Assembly: GCA_020629615.1 (NCBI GenBank)
Contig: JAHDCZ010000001.1
Location: 1-64,000 of the forward strand
DNA length: 64,000 nucleotides
Reading direction: 5' to 3'
DNA from: Saprospiraceae bacterium
GTDB taxonomy: Bacteria > Bacteroidota > Bacteroidia > Chitinophagales > Saprospiraceae
Below are positions 1 through 8,954 of the stretch, piece by piece. The notes beneath the pieces are model-generated. The model saw only the letters and a list, made by a program, of their open reading frames with translations, searched no databases and was not told the origin of the DNA. The first letter of the stretch is position 1; every line of letters begins with the position of its first letter. The position numbers and the translations under genes are program-made.

Positions 1-110
1 GGCTTTCATTTTGGCTTGAACCAAAACGAAACAAAAGTTCAAGACGCCTTAAGGCTTCCCTGCAATGCCGCTCCCGCCGCCCACCGAAGGCGTCCATCAG
101 CGCTTCTTAA
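1..110. repeat. Dispersed intergenic repeat, copy A (left-truncated)
   Basis: Non-coding element closely matching the segment from about 2394 to 2500 and more distantly the one at 40079-40125. TTTTGG (9-14) pairs with CCAAAA (21-26). The hairpin loop CTTGAA (15-20) is the reverse complement of TTCAAG (38-43), which is the pattern of an H-type pseudoknot. A tail shared with copy B follows (CCTGCAATGCCGCTCC, then CACCGAAGGCGTC). The GC-rich leader seen in the other copies would lie outside the window. Positions 111-184 hold nothing recognisable before the stop codon of the neighbouring gene. Confidence 0.75.
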
Positions 111-184
111 AACTTAATGTATTCATTTGTATTCAAAAACATTTCTCGCAATCTCGACTATCAATTTCATCTAGTCCTAAAACC

Positions 185-1729
185 CTACAAAATCGATTTC
201 GGCAATATCTTCCTTGTCCAGGTCTTTAAGCGTTTTGTTCGATTTACTTCTTGGTCTGGGTTAAAATCCAATGTCGTTTCCCATGAGTTTTGTGCTTGCA
301 TTTCTATCTCCATTCCTTTAAGGACATTTTGAGTTAAGTCTTCTGAATGGATCACTGCAATACATTCTGTATTTAAATTAGCACTTCGAGGGTCTAAGTT
401 GAACGTTCCTATCACTGTGATTTTACCATCAATTACCATGGACTTTGCGTGGTGTCCGAAGATCGGCGTAAAGTCAATCTCCTGTTGCAAATCACCGGTC
501 ATGATATCCCTTCGGATTGCGGCATCAGGTTTAAATTCAAAGATTCGAACTCCTGCTTTTAATAAAGACTTTCTTGATTTTTGATAACTACTGAAAGCTT
601 CAAGGTTATCTGTCGAGGACAAACTATTCGTTTGAATCTTAATCTTCACTCCCCTTTCCGTGGCTGCTTTAAACAATTGCAAACCGAGGTCTGTAGTTAT
701 TAAATATGGAGATTGAATCACAATACTTTCTTTGGCTTCTTTGACCAATTGGATTAATGCCTCGGTACATCGTCCACTGCCTCCTAGTCCTTCCTCCCCA
801 GAGTTTTTCCCTGGATCATCAGAAATAAAATCTACCTCATCCAACCAATATAAATGATCTGATCTTTTAATTCTTGCAATCGTACGATCAAAGCTATCAA
901 TCCTAGATCGGATTTGGGGCCAGAAATTTTCTTCGTTGCAAGCATACTGATGCAATCTTTCAAATCGGACAGAATCTGGGGACCAGTTATATTTCTCATC
1001 GGACAATTCAGAAACTGGAACACTTAGTTCGCTTTGCCAAAAGTCCTCAAAAGAACGACTCACTTTTTGGCTTACTTTGCCCATCAATAAGACATCACGA
1101 TCTCTAAAATTATAATCATGATTATAATCAAAATATTCATCCGCAATATTTCTTCCTCCGGTTATGACAAATTGATCATCAACGATAAATGTTTTGTTAT
1201 GCATTCGTTGATTGAACGATCTGAAATCCGTTACGAGCTTTTTTAACTTCTGATATAAATTCTTTCCGAGATTCGAACCTGGGTTGTAAATCTTGACTTC
1301 GATATTCCGGTGAGCATCAAAATTCAGTATGTCTTCTAGTCGCGCATCCACCATAATATCATCCACAATTATTCGAACTTTCACTCCCCGATCCGCAGCA
1401 CGTACCAAATAATCACATGCGATTAATCCCACATTATCTGTCGAAAATATAAAGTACTGGATGTCAATTGTTTTTTCGGCATACTCCGACAACCATGCCC
1501 GAGTCACCATCGCACCACCACCATCTTCCAATACATAAACGCCCGTCTTACGCTCTAAAGAATCTTGTAAGTCTTTGACTTGTTCACTCAAAGAAACCGT
1601 TTCGTTTCGATGAATTTGATCACAAAAATCTTCTGTCAGTTCAGGGAGCGGATGTTCCTGAACATCCTTACATGCCATCAAGACTAAAAACAGAAATATA
1701 AAAACCGGAAAAACTTTGTGCATTTTCAT
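185..1729 (-). CDS. Phospholipase D / cardiolipin synthase-like lipoprotein
   Basis: Predicted envelope lipoprotein of 514 aa. A hydrophobic signal ends in a lipobox with Cys20 (LVLMAC). Two PLD (HKD) motifs form the active site: H177-x-K179-x4-D184, followed by GGRN, and H427-x-K429-x4-D434, followed by GTFNLDPRS. Family members act on phosphodiester bonds of phospholipids, as hydrolases or transphosphatidylases such as cardiolipin synthases. The lipoprotein form lacks the two N-terminal membrane helices of classical cardiolipin synthase A, so the substrate is open. The gene lies 8 nt after the DUF5655 gene on the same strand and is probably cotranscribed with it. A second in-frame Met three codons downstream is a possible alternative start. 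Confidence 0.85.
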   Translation of the reverse strand: MKMHKVFPVFIFLFLVLMACKDVQEHPLPELTEDFCDQIHRNETVSLSEQVKDLQDSLERKTGVYVLEDGGGAMVTRAWLSEYAEKTIDIQYFIFSTDNVGLIACDYLVRAADRGVKVRIIVDDIMVDARLEDILNFDAHRNIEVKIYNPGSNLGKNLYQKLKKLVTDFRSFNQRMHNKTFIVDDQFVITGGRNIADEYFDYNHDYNFRDRDVLLMGKVSQKVSRSFEDFWQSELSVPVSELSDEKYNWSPDSVRFERLHQYACNEENFWPQIRSRIDSFDRTIARIKRSDHLYWLDEVDFISDDPGKNSGEEGLGGSGRCTEALIQLVKEAKESIVIQSPYLITTDLGLQLFKAATERGVKIKIQTNSLSSTDNLEAFSSYQKSRKSLLKAGVRIFEFKPDAAIRRDIMTGDLQQEIDFTPIFGHHAKSMVIDGKITVIGTFNLDPRSANLNTECIAVIHSEDLTQNVLKGMEIEMQAQNSWETTLDFNPDQEVNRTKRLKTWTRKILPKSIL

Positions 1730-1737
1730 TTAATCAT

Positions 1738-2280
1738 TTAAACTGACTTATCGTACGCTTCTTTTAACCATGCGATTAATTCTTTATCGACTTCCGTCGA
1801 ATGTGTCAACTTCACTCGATGAGTACACATCGTTCCAAAAGGACCTGAATCTCCTAAACGTTCTGTTACAGGAATGTCTTTCAACTTTAAACCTAAATCA
1901 ATCCGAGTTTTAGTGGCGGGTTTGATGAGTGCAAATTGTCGTTTTCTGATGATACTCACACTTCCTTTCTTAGGAGTGATAGTAATATCCGTACCAAAGG
2001 GTTTAATTGCTTTCATCAAGGCATCATAAATGGGTAGCAAAGCTTCTTTCCCTTTGTATTGGTTTTGAACTAAATCCTCCGCTGAATTATTTTCCTCCTT
2101 TGAAAGACTCACGATAGTATTTGCAAAACCATGGGTAACTTGGTGTTCGGTTTTCAAAAACTTGACGGCTTCTGAATGCTTTTCAAAGCGCTTTGTTTTC
2201 AAAAGTGCTTTCCACTCTTCCAGTGATTTACCCGTTTTTTCGGGCATGTTGTTGATCATTGTTTGTAGTGCTTTGTCCAT
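1738..2280 (-). CDS. DUF4287 and DUF5655 domain-containing protein
   Basis: Soluble protein of 180 aa. Residues 1-60 resemble DUF4287 (MPEKTGKSLEEW and a helical segment ending HGFANTIV). Residues 75-178 resemble DUF5655, a domain sometimes labelled predicted transport protein, with the pattern ITPKKGSVSIIRKRQFALIKP and a conserved HRVKL near the end. No membrane segment or signal peptide is visible, so a cytoplasmic location is expected. The biochemical role of this pair of domains is not established and none is assigned. It is followed 8 nt later by the PLD lipoprotein gene. Confidence 0.75.
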   Translation of the reverse strand: MDKALQTMINNMPEKTGKSLEEWKALLKTKRFEKHSEAVKFLKTEHQVTHGFANTIVSLSKEENNSAEDLVQNQYKGKEALLPIYDALMKAIKPFGTDITITPKKGSVSIIRKRQFALIKPATKTRIDLGLKLKDIPVTERLGDSGPFGTMCTHRVKLTHSTEVDKELIAWLKEAYDKSV

Positions 2281-2346
2281 TTTTTACTTTTTTTGCCTTT
2301 CCCATGCGCGCACGCGGCGAATGTTAGTGTATGAGTTATTAATTGA

Positions 2347-2510
2347 GAGATTGTGCTGCCGGACGGGCGATCATTTTTAACATCCCTGCCGGGGGCTTTC
2401 ATTTTGCCTTGATGCAAAACGAAACAAAAGATCAAGACTCCTTAAGACCTCCCTGCAATGCCGCTCCCCGCACCCACCGAAGGCGTCAGGCTGTGCTTCT
2501 GCAATTTTAA
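2347..2510. repeat. Dispersed intergenic repeat, copy B (most complete)
   Basis: This fills most of the 295-base gap between the GH20 and DUF5655 genes. It begins with a GC-rich leader (GAGATTGTGCTGCCGGACGG) almost identical to that of the copy at 40057-40078. The conserved core follows: TTTTGC (2402-2407), loop CTTGAT (2408-2413), GCAAAA (2414-2419) and ATCAAG (2431-2436). Relative to copy A, the changed bases in both stems are compensated. Its tail (about 2440-2495) matches copy A. An open reading frame crossing it on the minus strand has no recognisable content and is not called. Confidence 0.8.
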
Positions 2511-2575
2511 TGTTTTCCTTTCTGTTGTATTTCATTCTGTAATGAAATCCCGATTCTCCCTTTCTCAAAGTTCTA

Positions 2576-4813
2576 TTAAAGTACAATTTCTCCAACAAAT
2601 AACCAGGCTTGATTTCCTTCTCCTTGTCCACTTTTGATTTCACCATGGGGCAAAGCGGTTATACGCAAATACTGTGTGGTAATGTTCCGGGTTGGAAGTT
2701 CGACAAGCATTGATTTATTATTTGAAGGTTTTACATTTTCAGCAATAATCGTTTTCCAGTTTTCTCCGTCAGCCGAGCCTTCAAGGATCAATTGTCTTGG
2801 CGGATAAATCCAGGAATCGGGTGAATTAAAAAACTGAATGGAACCGTAATTCAGGGTTTTCATTTCCCCAAAATTTAAGGTGGCAATCATCGATTCACCT
2901 TGAAAACCGAGCCATTCTTTGCCTCCATATGAGTCTCCATCAGCCAGGATTCCATTTACCAAAGTGGCAGAACCAAATCCTTTATATTTCTCACTAGGGG
3001 GAAAGTACAAATCTACTTTAGCTCCAAACCCGTTGTGCTGATCAAAACTGACAAATTTCTGATCGACTACTTTTCCATCTTTATTCAACATAAAAAACTC
3101 AGAGGTATTTTTAGATAGTTCAAATTGCTTTTCGCGAATGTAATTTCCAAAACTATCCTTTGCGGCTAAGGAACATCCTTGTGGAAGATTTCTAGCAGAA
3201 ACGGAAATGACTCCATTTCCTTCGGTTTTCATATCTAAGTCCAAAACGTATAAATGATTGGCGACATTAATTCCTTGATCACTTAAATAAGCAATGTGCT
3301 TTTCGACATCCACTAGAAATCTATCATAGTTCTTACTCGTTTTAGCACTCCAAACTACTTCTGCCAGTGCAATTGCTCTTGGGAATGCCATGTATTCGAC
3401 TTGTGCAGTTGTGGGCATATATTCGGTCCAAACATTTCCTTGAGCACCTTTTATATATTTTTGTTGACTTTCGTCTAATGCATCTGGAATGGGTTCGAAA
3501 GAATAAACTTTTTCCAAAGGAAGATATCCTCCTATAGCCAAGGGTTCGTTCTCATCTGTGGATTGATAGTAATCAAAATAGCAATGGCTGGTCGGAGTCA
3601 TGATGACCTCATGATTGAGTTGAGCAGCATCAATACCACCTTGAATACCACGCCATGACATGACAGTCGCATTCGGCGCAAGCCCTCCCTCTAATATCTC
3701 ATCCCAACCGATAATCTTCTTGCCTTTTTGATTAATGTATTTTTCCATTTTCTGAATAAAATAGCTTTGTAGTTCGTGTTCATCTTTTAGCCCTTCTTGC
3801 TTAATCAATCGCTGACAAAAAGCACTTTCTTTCCATGACTTTTTGGGGCATTCGTCTCCACCGATGTGAATATAGGGACCAGGAAAAAGAGCGGCAACTT
3901 CGTCAATGACGTCTTCTAGAAATGCGAATGATTTCTCTGTGGGACAATACACATCTTCAAATACTCCCCATTTGGTAGCTACTTTGTACGGTCCTCCCGA
4001 ACAACCCAATTCTGGATATGCAGCTAGAGCTGCCAAACTATGCCCTGGCATTTCTATCTCCGGAATGACTACAATTTGTTTCGATTCGGCGTAAGCCACA
4101 AGCTCCTTAATCTCCTCCTGCGTATAATATCCTCCATATTTTTTACCATCAAATTGATGCGGTTGATCCGTGTAATGTCCGATTAATGTTTCATCCCGAT
4201 ATGCTGCAATCTCCTGCAGACGAGGATACTTTTTGATTTCAATTCTCCAACCCTGATCTTCTGTTAAATGCCAATGAAAATAATTATACTTATACATCGC
4301 CATCACATCAATATATCGCTTGACAAAATCAAGATCATGAAAATGGCGGGCCACATCCAAATGCATACCGCGATAAGAAAATCTCGGTTCATCTTTGATC
4401 TTACAATTGGGAATTTGATTATTATTTAACCACACTAATTGTTTTAGACTTTGAATGGCATAAAAAACTCCTTTTCGACTCGAGGCTCGGATGAGAATTT
4501 TCTTCCTTTCCACAATCAATTCATAAGCCTCTTCTTTGAAGCTGTAATCCATTTTAATCACTACATTGGCTTTGCCTTCTTTATTTTCGTTGGTGGTATC
4601 CCAGCCCAGATCTGAAAAAACATTCATATAATAAGAACGGTCATCCTCTGGTGCAAATATTTTAAAATTATCCCTGGCAAAAAATCCATGACCGTCTTCA
4701 ACTTCTTGAGGTAGCGGCAAAATACTCAAATCGTGATCGGCATGATCCTCAATACAAGAACTAAATTGCAAGGCAAAAATGAAAAGAAAAATAAAGTAAC
4801 AAAGTTGTTTCAT
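2576..4813 (-). CDS. Beta-N-acetylhexosaminidase, GH20 family lipoprotein
   Basis: Lipoprotein of 745 aa with the acylated Cys predicted at residue 20 (LQFSSC). It removes terminal N-acetylglucosamine or N-acetylgalactosamine from glycans or chitin oligomers. Residues 30-140 form the GH20 N-terminal domain. Residues 145-490 form the catalytic barrel with FHWHLTEDQGWRIEIK and the catalytic pair Asp320-Glu321 in HIGGDE. The C-terminal region (about 610-745) looks like a discoidin-type carbohydrate-binding module. It follows the cca gene after only 18 nt, and those 18 nt form a perfect hairpin. An exported glycan-degrading role is expected. Confidence 0.93.
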   Translation of the reverse strand: MKQLCYFIFLFIFALQFSSCIEDHADHDLSILPLPQEVEDGHGFFARDNFKIFAPEDDRSYYMNVFSDLGWDTTNENKEGKANVVIKMDYSFKEEAYELIVERKKILIRASSRKGVFYAIQSLKQLVWLNNNQIPNCKIKDEPRFSYRGMHLDVARHFHDLDFVKRYIDVMAMYKYNYFHWHLTEDQGWRIEIKKYPRLQEIAAYRDETLIGHYTDQPHQFDGKKYGGYYTQEEIKELVAYAESKQIVVIPEIEMPGHSLAALAAYPELGCSGGPYKVATKWGVFEDVYCPTEKSFAFLEDVIDEVAALFPGPYIHIGGDECPKKSWKESAFCQRLIKQEGLKDEHELQSYFIQKMEKYINQKGKKIIGWDEILEGGLAPNATVMSWRGIQGGIDAAQLNHEVIMTPTSHCYFDYYQSTDENEPLAIGGYLPLEKVYSFEPIPDALDESQQKYIKGAQGNVWTEYMPTTAQVEYMAFPRAIALAEVVWSAKTSKNYDRFLVDVEKHIAYLSDQGINVANHLYVLDLDMKTEGNGVISVSARNLPQGCSLAAKDSFGNYIREKQFELSKNTSEFFMLNKDGKVVDQKFVSFDQHNGFGAKVDLYFPPSEKYKGFGSATLVNGILADGDSYGGKEWLGFQGESMIATLNFGEMKTLNYGSIQFFNSPDSWIYPPRQLILEGSADGENWKTIIAENVKPSNNKSMLVELPTRNITTQYLRITALPHGEIKSGQGEGNQAWLFVGEIVL

Positions 4814-4831
4814 AGCTTCAGATTAGAAGCT
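4814..4831 (-). promoter_or_regulatory. Perfect 6-bp hairpin filling the cca-GH20 gap
   Basis: AGCTTC (4814-4819), a 6-nt loop and GAAGCT (4826-4831) occupy every base between the cca stop codon and the GH20 start codon. This could hide the translation start, mark an mRNA processing site or be chance. There is no U-run, so it is not an intrinsic terminator. Confidence 0.45.
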
Positions 4832-6250
4832 TTAATTTACGGGTTGTAAACCTATTTCTTTAGCCTTTTCTAGTAAGAAATCAAAAGCGGCACTGTATTC
4901 GTTGTTGATATCGCCATCCAAAATCGCCTCACGAATCGCGGTTTTCAAAACTCCGACTTCCCTTCCCGGCTTCAATCCAAAGGTTTCCATAATGAGATCA
5001 CCCGTTATAGGTGGCTGCCAATTTCTAATGTGATCTTTCTCTTCTACCTCCTTTAATTTTTGTTGGACGATCTCGTAATTTTTAAGATATCGTTTGACTT
5101 TTGCATCATTTTTTGACGTGATGTCCGCTCGACAAAGTGTCATCAAATCTTCGATATCATCTCCCGCATCAAAGAGCAATCTCCGGATCGCTGAATCCGT
5201 AATATTCTCATTGGTTAAACTTATCGGACGCAGATGAAGTCGAACTAACTTTTGGACATATTTCATTTTATGATCCAAAGGCAGCTTCATCTTCTTGAAA
5301 ATTTTTGGAACCATAATTCCTCCTAGTGCTTCGTGCCCATGGAAGGTCCAGCCCACTTTATCATTGAATCTTTTGGTTGGTGGCTTTGCAATATCATGAA
5401 GCAAAGCCGCCCATCGCAACCAAATGTTTTCGGTGTGCGGACAAATATTATCTAAGACTTGAAGGGTGTGATAAAAATTGTCCTTGTGAGCTATTCCATT
5501 CCGTAGCTCGACGCCATAAAGACGATGTAATTCTGGAAAAATAATTTCGAGAATCCCAGTGTCAAAAAGTAACTTAAACCCGACCGACGGCTTTGGAGTT
5601 GCCATGATCTTCATCAATTCTCCTGTGATTCGTTCTTTGGAGATAATCCCCAATCTATTTTTAAACTTGGACAAGGCAAGATAGGTATCTGCTTCAATTT
5701 CAAAATCCAATTGAGCTGCAAAGCGAATGGCTCTTAACATTCTCAAAGGATCATCTGAAAATGTGGCCCCAGGGTCCAAGGGTGTTTTGATGGTTTTATC
5801 TTCCAAGTGAAATAAACCACCGAATGGGTCGATAATTTCACCATAATTTTCATCATTCAAACTGACCGCTAGCGCATTGATCGTAAAATCTCTTCTGTTT
5901 TGATCATCTTCTAAACTGCCCTCTTCTACAATCGGTTTTCGTGAATCGTGGCGGTAGGATTCTTTTCGAGCACCCACAAATTCGATCTCGATACTTTGAT
6001 GTTTGATCATTGCAGTCCCAAACCGGCTATAAACTGCAATCCTAGGTATGGGTCTCAACTTGGTCGCAAGATGCTTGGCCAATTCAATCCCATTTCCCAA
6101 ACAAACAATATCTAAATCTTTGGAATCTCGTCCGATAATACGATCTCGAACATAACCACCGACTACATAGACAGGATAATTCAATTCTTTACCGGCCTCT
6201 CGGATCAATTCAAAAATCTTACGCTCGTATGGTCTTATACTGAATAACAT
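4832..6250 (-). CDS. cca: CCA tRNA nucleotidyltransferase (class II) with HD domain
   Basis: Adds or repairs the 3' CCA end of tRNAs in the cytoplasm. The 472-aa protein has the class II nucleotidyltransferase head, with [10 protein letters not shown], the metal-binding pair Asp45-x-Asp47, and the RRDFTINAL segment at 119-127. An RNA-binding helical region follows (about 165-245, with [14 protein letters not shown]). An HD phosphohydrolase-type domain has His286-Asp287 (LLHDIAKP). The HD domain is common in bacterial members and may process 2',3'-cyclic phosphate. The start codon directly abuts the stop codon of dusB (TAGATG), which suggests translational coupling. A poly(A) polymerase activity of the same family cannot be excluded from sequence. 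Confidence 0.9.
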   Translation of the reverse strand: MLFSIRPYERKIFELIREAGKELNYPVYVVGGYVRDRIIGRDSKDLDIVCLGNGIELAKHLATKLRPIPRIAVYSRFGTAMIKHQSIEIEFVGARKESYRHDSRKPIVEEGSLEDDQNRRDFTINALAVSLNDENYGEIIDPFGGLFHLEDKTIKTPLDPGATFSDDPLRMLRAIRFAAQLDFEIEADTYLALSKFKNRLGIISKERITGELMKIMATPKPSVGFKLLFDTGILEIIFPELHRLYGVELRNGIAHKDNFYHTLQVLDNICPHTENIWLRWAALLHDIAKPPTKRFNDKVGWTFHGHEALGGIMVPKIFKKMKLPLDHKMKYVQKLVRLHLRPISLTNENITDSAIRRLLFDAGDDIEDLMTLCRADITSKNDAKVKRYLKNYEIVQQKLKEVEEKDHIRNWQPPITGDLIMETFGLKPGREVGVLKTAIREAILDGDINNEYSAAFDFLLEKAKEIGLQPVN

Positions 6251-7243
6251 CTATGCGGGAACAAAGCTATTATATCTTTCTTCAATAATATCTAATAAAT
6301 TATAAATAACCTCCGGATCATCTTGAGTTACCAACTCTGCTCTATAGGGTTTTATGCCATGAAATCCTCTAAAATAATTGGTATAATGCCTTCGCATTTC
6401 AAGGATACCTAGTTTTTGTCCTTTCCACTCGATCGAATGTTGTAAATGTTTTCTAGCAGCTGCTACTCGTTCAGAGATTGTTGGAGGATCTAATAATTCT
6501 CCAGTTTTGACGTAATGTTTTATTTCTCTAAAAATCCAGGGATTCCCAATAGAGGCGCGTCCAATCATAATTCCATCTACGCCATATTTCTTTTTGTACT
6601 CTACTGCCTTTTGAGGCGAATCTATGTCTCCATTTCCAATAATCGGAATATGAATTCTTGGATTTCTTTTAATCGCTCCAATTTGAGTCCAATCTGCTTC
6701 GCCCTTGTACATTTGTTTTCTGGTGCGACCATGAATGGCAAGGGCTTTGATCCCTACATCCTGTAATCGCTCAGCGACTTCTTCGATTTTGATGCTGTTG
6801 TCATCCCATCCCAATCTCGTTTTAACCGTCACGGGTAAGGATGTAGCATCAACTATTTCTTTGGTCAATTGGACCATTTTGGGGATATCTTGCAATATTC
6901 CTGCTCCCGCCATTTTGCAAACCACCTTTTTAACGGGGCAACCATAATTAATATCCAAAACTTCGGGCTTAGCTTCTTCAACAATTTCTGCTGCTCGCCT
7001 CATAGATGATATCTCTGCTCCAAATATTTGGATACCTACCGGTCTTTCATAGTCATAAATATCCAGTTTTTGAACACTTTTGGAGGCATCCCTTATTAAG
7101 CCTTCCACTGAAATGAACTCGGTATACATCATATCACATCCCTGCTCTTTACAAAGAGCTCGAAAAGGTGGATCACTCACATCTTCCATTGGAGCTAATA
7201 ATAATGGAAAATCTCCTAAATCTATGTCTGCGATTTTAGCCAT
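6251..7243 (-). CDS. dusB: tRNA-dihydrouridine synthase, DusB-like
   Basis: FMN enzyme that reduces specific uridines of tRNA to dihydrouridine. The 330-aa protein is a TIM barrel beginning with the LLAPMEDVSDPPFRALC pattern. It has INYGCPVKKVV with the proton-donor Cys102 and an HGRTRKQMY segment near 171 that contacts tRNA or FMN, followed by the IPIIGNGDI and DGIMIGRASIGNPW phosphate-binding motifs. The length and motifs fit the NifR3/DusB branch. It forms a tRNA-maturation pair with the abutting cca gene. A TAnnTTTG element lies only 8 nt upstream of the start codon, so the transcript may be nearly leaderless. Confidence 0.92.
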   Translation of the reverse strand: MAKIADIDLGDFPLLLAPMEDVSDPPFRALCKEQGCDMMYTEFISVEGLIRDASKSVQKLDIYDYERPVGIQIFGAEISSMRRAAEIVEEAKPEVLDINYGCPVKKVVCKMAGAGILQDIPKMVQLTKEIVDATSLPVTVKTRLGWDDNSIKIEEVAERLQDVGIKALAIHGRTRKQMYKGEADWTQIGAIKRNPRIHIPIIGNGDIDSPQKAVEYKKKYGVDGIMIGRASIGNPWIFREIKHYVKTGELLDPPTISERVAAARKHLQHSIEWKGQKLGILEMRRHYTNYFRGFHGIKPYRAELVTQDDPEVIYNLLDIIEERYNSFVPA

Positions 7244-7251
7244 ACAAGGCG

Positions 7252-7259
7252 CAAAGTTA
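7252..7259 (-). promoter_or_regulatory. Candidate -7 promoter element for dusB-cca
   Basis: Reads TAACTTTG on the minus strand, matching the Bacteroidota -7 consensus TAnnTTTG, with 8 nt to the dusB start codon. No clear TTG lies at the expected upstream distance, so this rests on one box only. Confidence 0.4.
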
Positions 7260-7378
7260 AGCCAAATTTATGGAATCTATATTCTGTTTAATTGAGTTTT
7301 AATTTTTTCCAAAGTTTAAGGACATCAGCTATTATGACCTAGGAAGTATTAATTATTATGAGCAAATAAATAAAATTC

Positions 7379-7386
7379 TAACTTTG
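7379..7386 (+). promoter_or_regulatory. Candidate -7 promoter element for nhaD
   Basis: TAACTTTG matches TAnnTTTG and lies 91 nt upstream of the nhaD start codon. A convincing -33 TTG is not visible. The 5' leader would be about 85 nt. No riboswitch-like structure was recognised in it. Confidence 0.4.
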
Positions 7387-7477
7387 CGTTGATTTTGAAA
7401 TGAGCAACTACATAAATCAAACATTAACGGAGGCGATAGAAATATAAGATCGTCTAAAAAACTAACATTTTAATACC

Positions 7478-8839
7478 ATGATTGCAGCAATAATAGTCGT
7501 CTTTGTCATAGGATATTTAGCAATTGTTTTAGAACATCCATTAAAATTAGATAAAACCGTTCCAGCCCTGATTATGGGAGCCTTATGTTGGGCCTTATTG
7601 GCGATTGGTTTTCACAAAGGACTTTTAACCGTGATTGATTCTCATGATCATTTGTTTTCTTTTATAGCGGGTGCTAGTGGTCATGAAGCGGAACATGGAT
7701 TTACCAACACTTTGCTTCATCATTTGGGTAAAACAGCGGAGATTTTGGTATTCTTGATTGGAGCCATGACCATTGTTGAAATTGTAGATTTGCATCGTGG
7801 TTTTGAAATATTAAAAGGAGCGGTAAACACAAAGAGTAAAAAGAAATTATTGTGGATAATTGGTGCACTGGCTTTCATACTGAGTGCCATTATTGACAAT
7901 TTAACTGCTACTATCGTTTTGGTGACATTGCTGAGAAAAATAATTCCGAGCAAAACGGATCGAATTTGGTTTGCTTCAATGGTGATTATCGCTGCCAATG
8001 CAGGTGGTGCCTGGTCTCCTATCGGCGATGTTACGACAACTATGTTGTGGATTGGAAAGCGAGTGACGACAGCCGGTTTAATTCAATGGTTGGTTATTCC
8101 TTCCTTGGTATGTTTTTTCATACCAACCATTATCGCCTCATTCATGAAACCCTTCCAAGGTGAGATTGATGTAGACACTTCTAATGATGAGCTTGCCGAA
8201 AAGCTACTTTCAAGTAAGCTGATGCTTTATTTAGGATTAGGCATGATTGTATTTGTTCCAATATTTAAAACGATCACTCACCTACCTCCATATTTAGGAA
8301 TGATGTTAAGTTTGGGAATTGTGTGGTTGGTCTCAGAATATATTCATCCAGAAGAGGATTTTAATGACGAGAGAAAACACCTATATTCTGCTCATGTTGC
8401 GCTTTCGCGAATCGAAATGTCAAGTATATTATTCTTCCTAGGAATCTTGATGGCAGTAGCTGCTATTGAAAGTGTGGCCATTGGTTCGGATGGTGCGTTG
8501 AGGTATGTAGCAAGAGGATTGGATAATTTTATACCCAATCAAGACATTGTCATTATGTTACTCGGTGTGGGTTCGGCCATCATTGATAATGTACCATTAG
8601 TGGCAGCTTCAATGGGTATGTATGAAGCTGCGGTTGATTCTAAACTATGGCATTTTATCGCTTATTCCGCTGGAACGGGTGGAAGTATGTTGATTATCGG
8701 TTCTGCGGCTGGCGTTGCGGCTATGGGAATGGAAAAAATTGATTTCATTTGGTACCTTAAGAAAGTAACTTGGTTGGCTGCCATTGGTTTTGTGGCTGGC
8801 GCTTTGGTTTTCTTAGGGATGTATGAAATGATGGGCTAA
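7478..8839 (+). CDS. nhaD: Na+/H+ antiporter, NhaD family
   Basis: Inner-membrane secondary transporter of 453 aa that exchanges cytoplasmic Na+ or Li+ for external protons. Roughly a dozen hydrophobic segments belong to the ion transporter (ArsB/NhaD) superfamily. Typical NhaD features include the segment SAIIDNLTATIVLVTLLRK around 125-145, the stretch NAGGAWSPIGDVTTTMLW near 180, and a second repeat half with SAIIDNVPLVAASMGMY. A His- and Glu-containing loop (GHEAEHGF, residues 69-76) follows the second segment. The gene is divergent from dusB and convergent with the Rieske-glutamate synthase gene. Its presence fits a sodium-rich habitat. Confidence 0.92.
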   Translation: MIAAIIVVFVIGYLAIVLEHPLKLDKTVPALIMGALCWALLAIGFHKGLLTVIDSHDHLFSFIAGASGHEAEHGFTNTLLHHLGKTAEILVFLIGAMTIVEIVDLHRGFEILKGAVNTKSKKKLLWIIGALAFILSAIIDNLTATIVLVTLLRKIIPSKTDRIWFASMVIIAANAGGAWSPIGDVTTTMLWIGKRVTTAGLIQWLVIPSLVCFFIPTIIASFMKPFQGEIDVDTSNDELAEKLLSSKLMLYLGLGMIVFVPIFKTITHLPPYLGMMLSLGIVWLVSEYIHPEEDFNDERKHLYSAHVALSRIEMSSILFFLGILMAVAAIESVAIGSDGALRYVARGLDNFIPNQDIVIMLLGVGSAIIDNVPLVAASMGMYEAAVDSKLWHFIAYSAGTGGSMLIIGSAAGVAAMGMEKIDFIWYLKKVTWLAAIGFVAGALVFLGMYEMMG

Positions 8840-8876
8840 GAGACTTCCTTTCGATAGAAATAATGTCCTAAAACCT

Positions 8877-8910
8877 TTATAATAATAAGGAATGGTCATT
8901 ATTATTATAA
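8877..8910. terminator. AT-rich bidirectional hairpin between convergent genes
   Basis: An 11-bp perfect inverted repeat, TTATAATAATA (8877-8887) and TATTATTATAA (8900-8910), with a 12-nt loop. It lies between nhaD and the convergent Rieske-glutamate synthase gene. All pairs are A-T, so a terminator role is plausible but the stem is weak. Confidence 0.45.
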
Positions 8911-8954
8911 GTTGATAGTTATAATTCCTTAGGGTTTGATCGAAGATAATATTG

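Noticed and set aside
2377-2646. 89-codon open frame on the minus strand across repeat copy B and the end of the GH20 gene
   Set aside because: It runs through a non-coding dispersed repeat and overlaps the 3' end of a clear gene in another frame. The translation has no recognisable domain.
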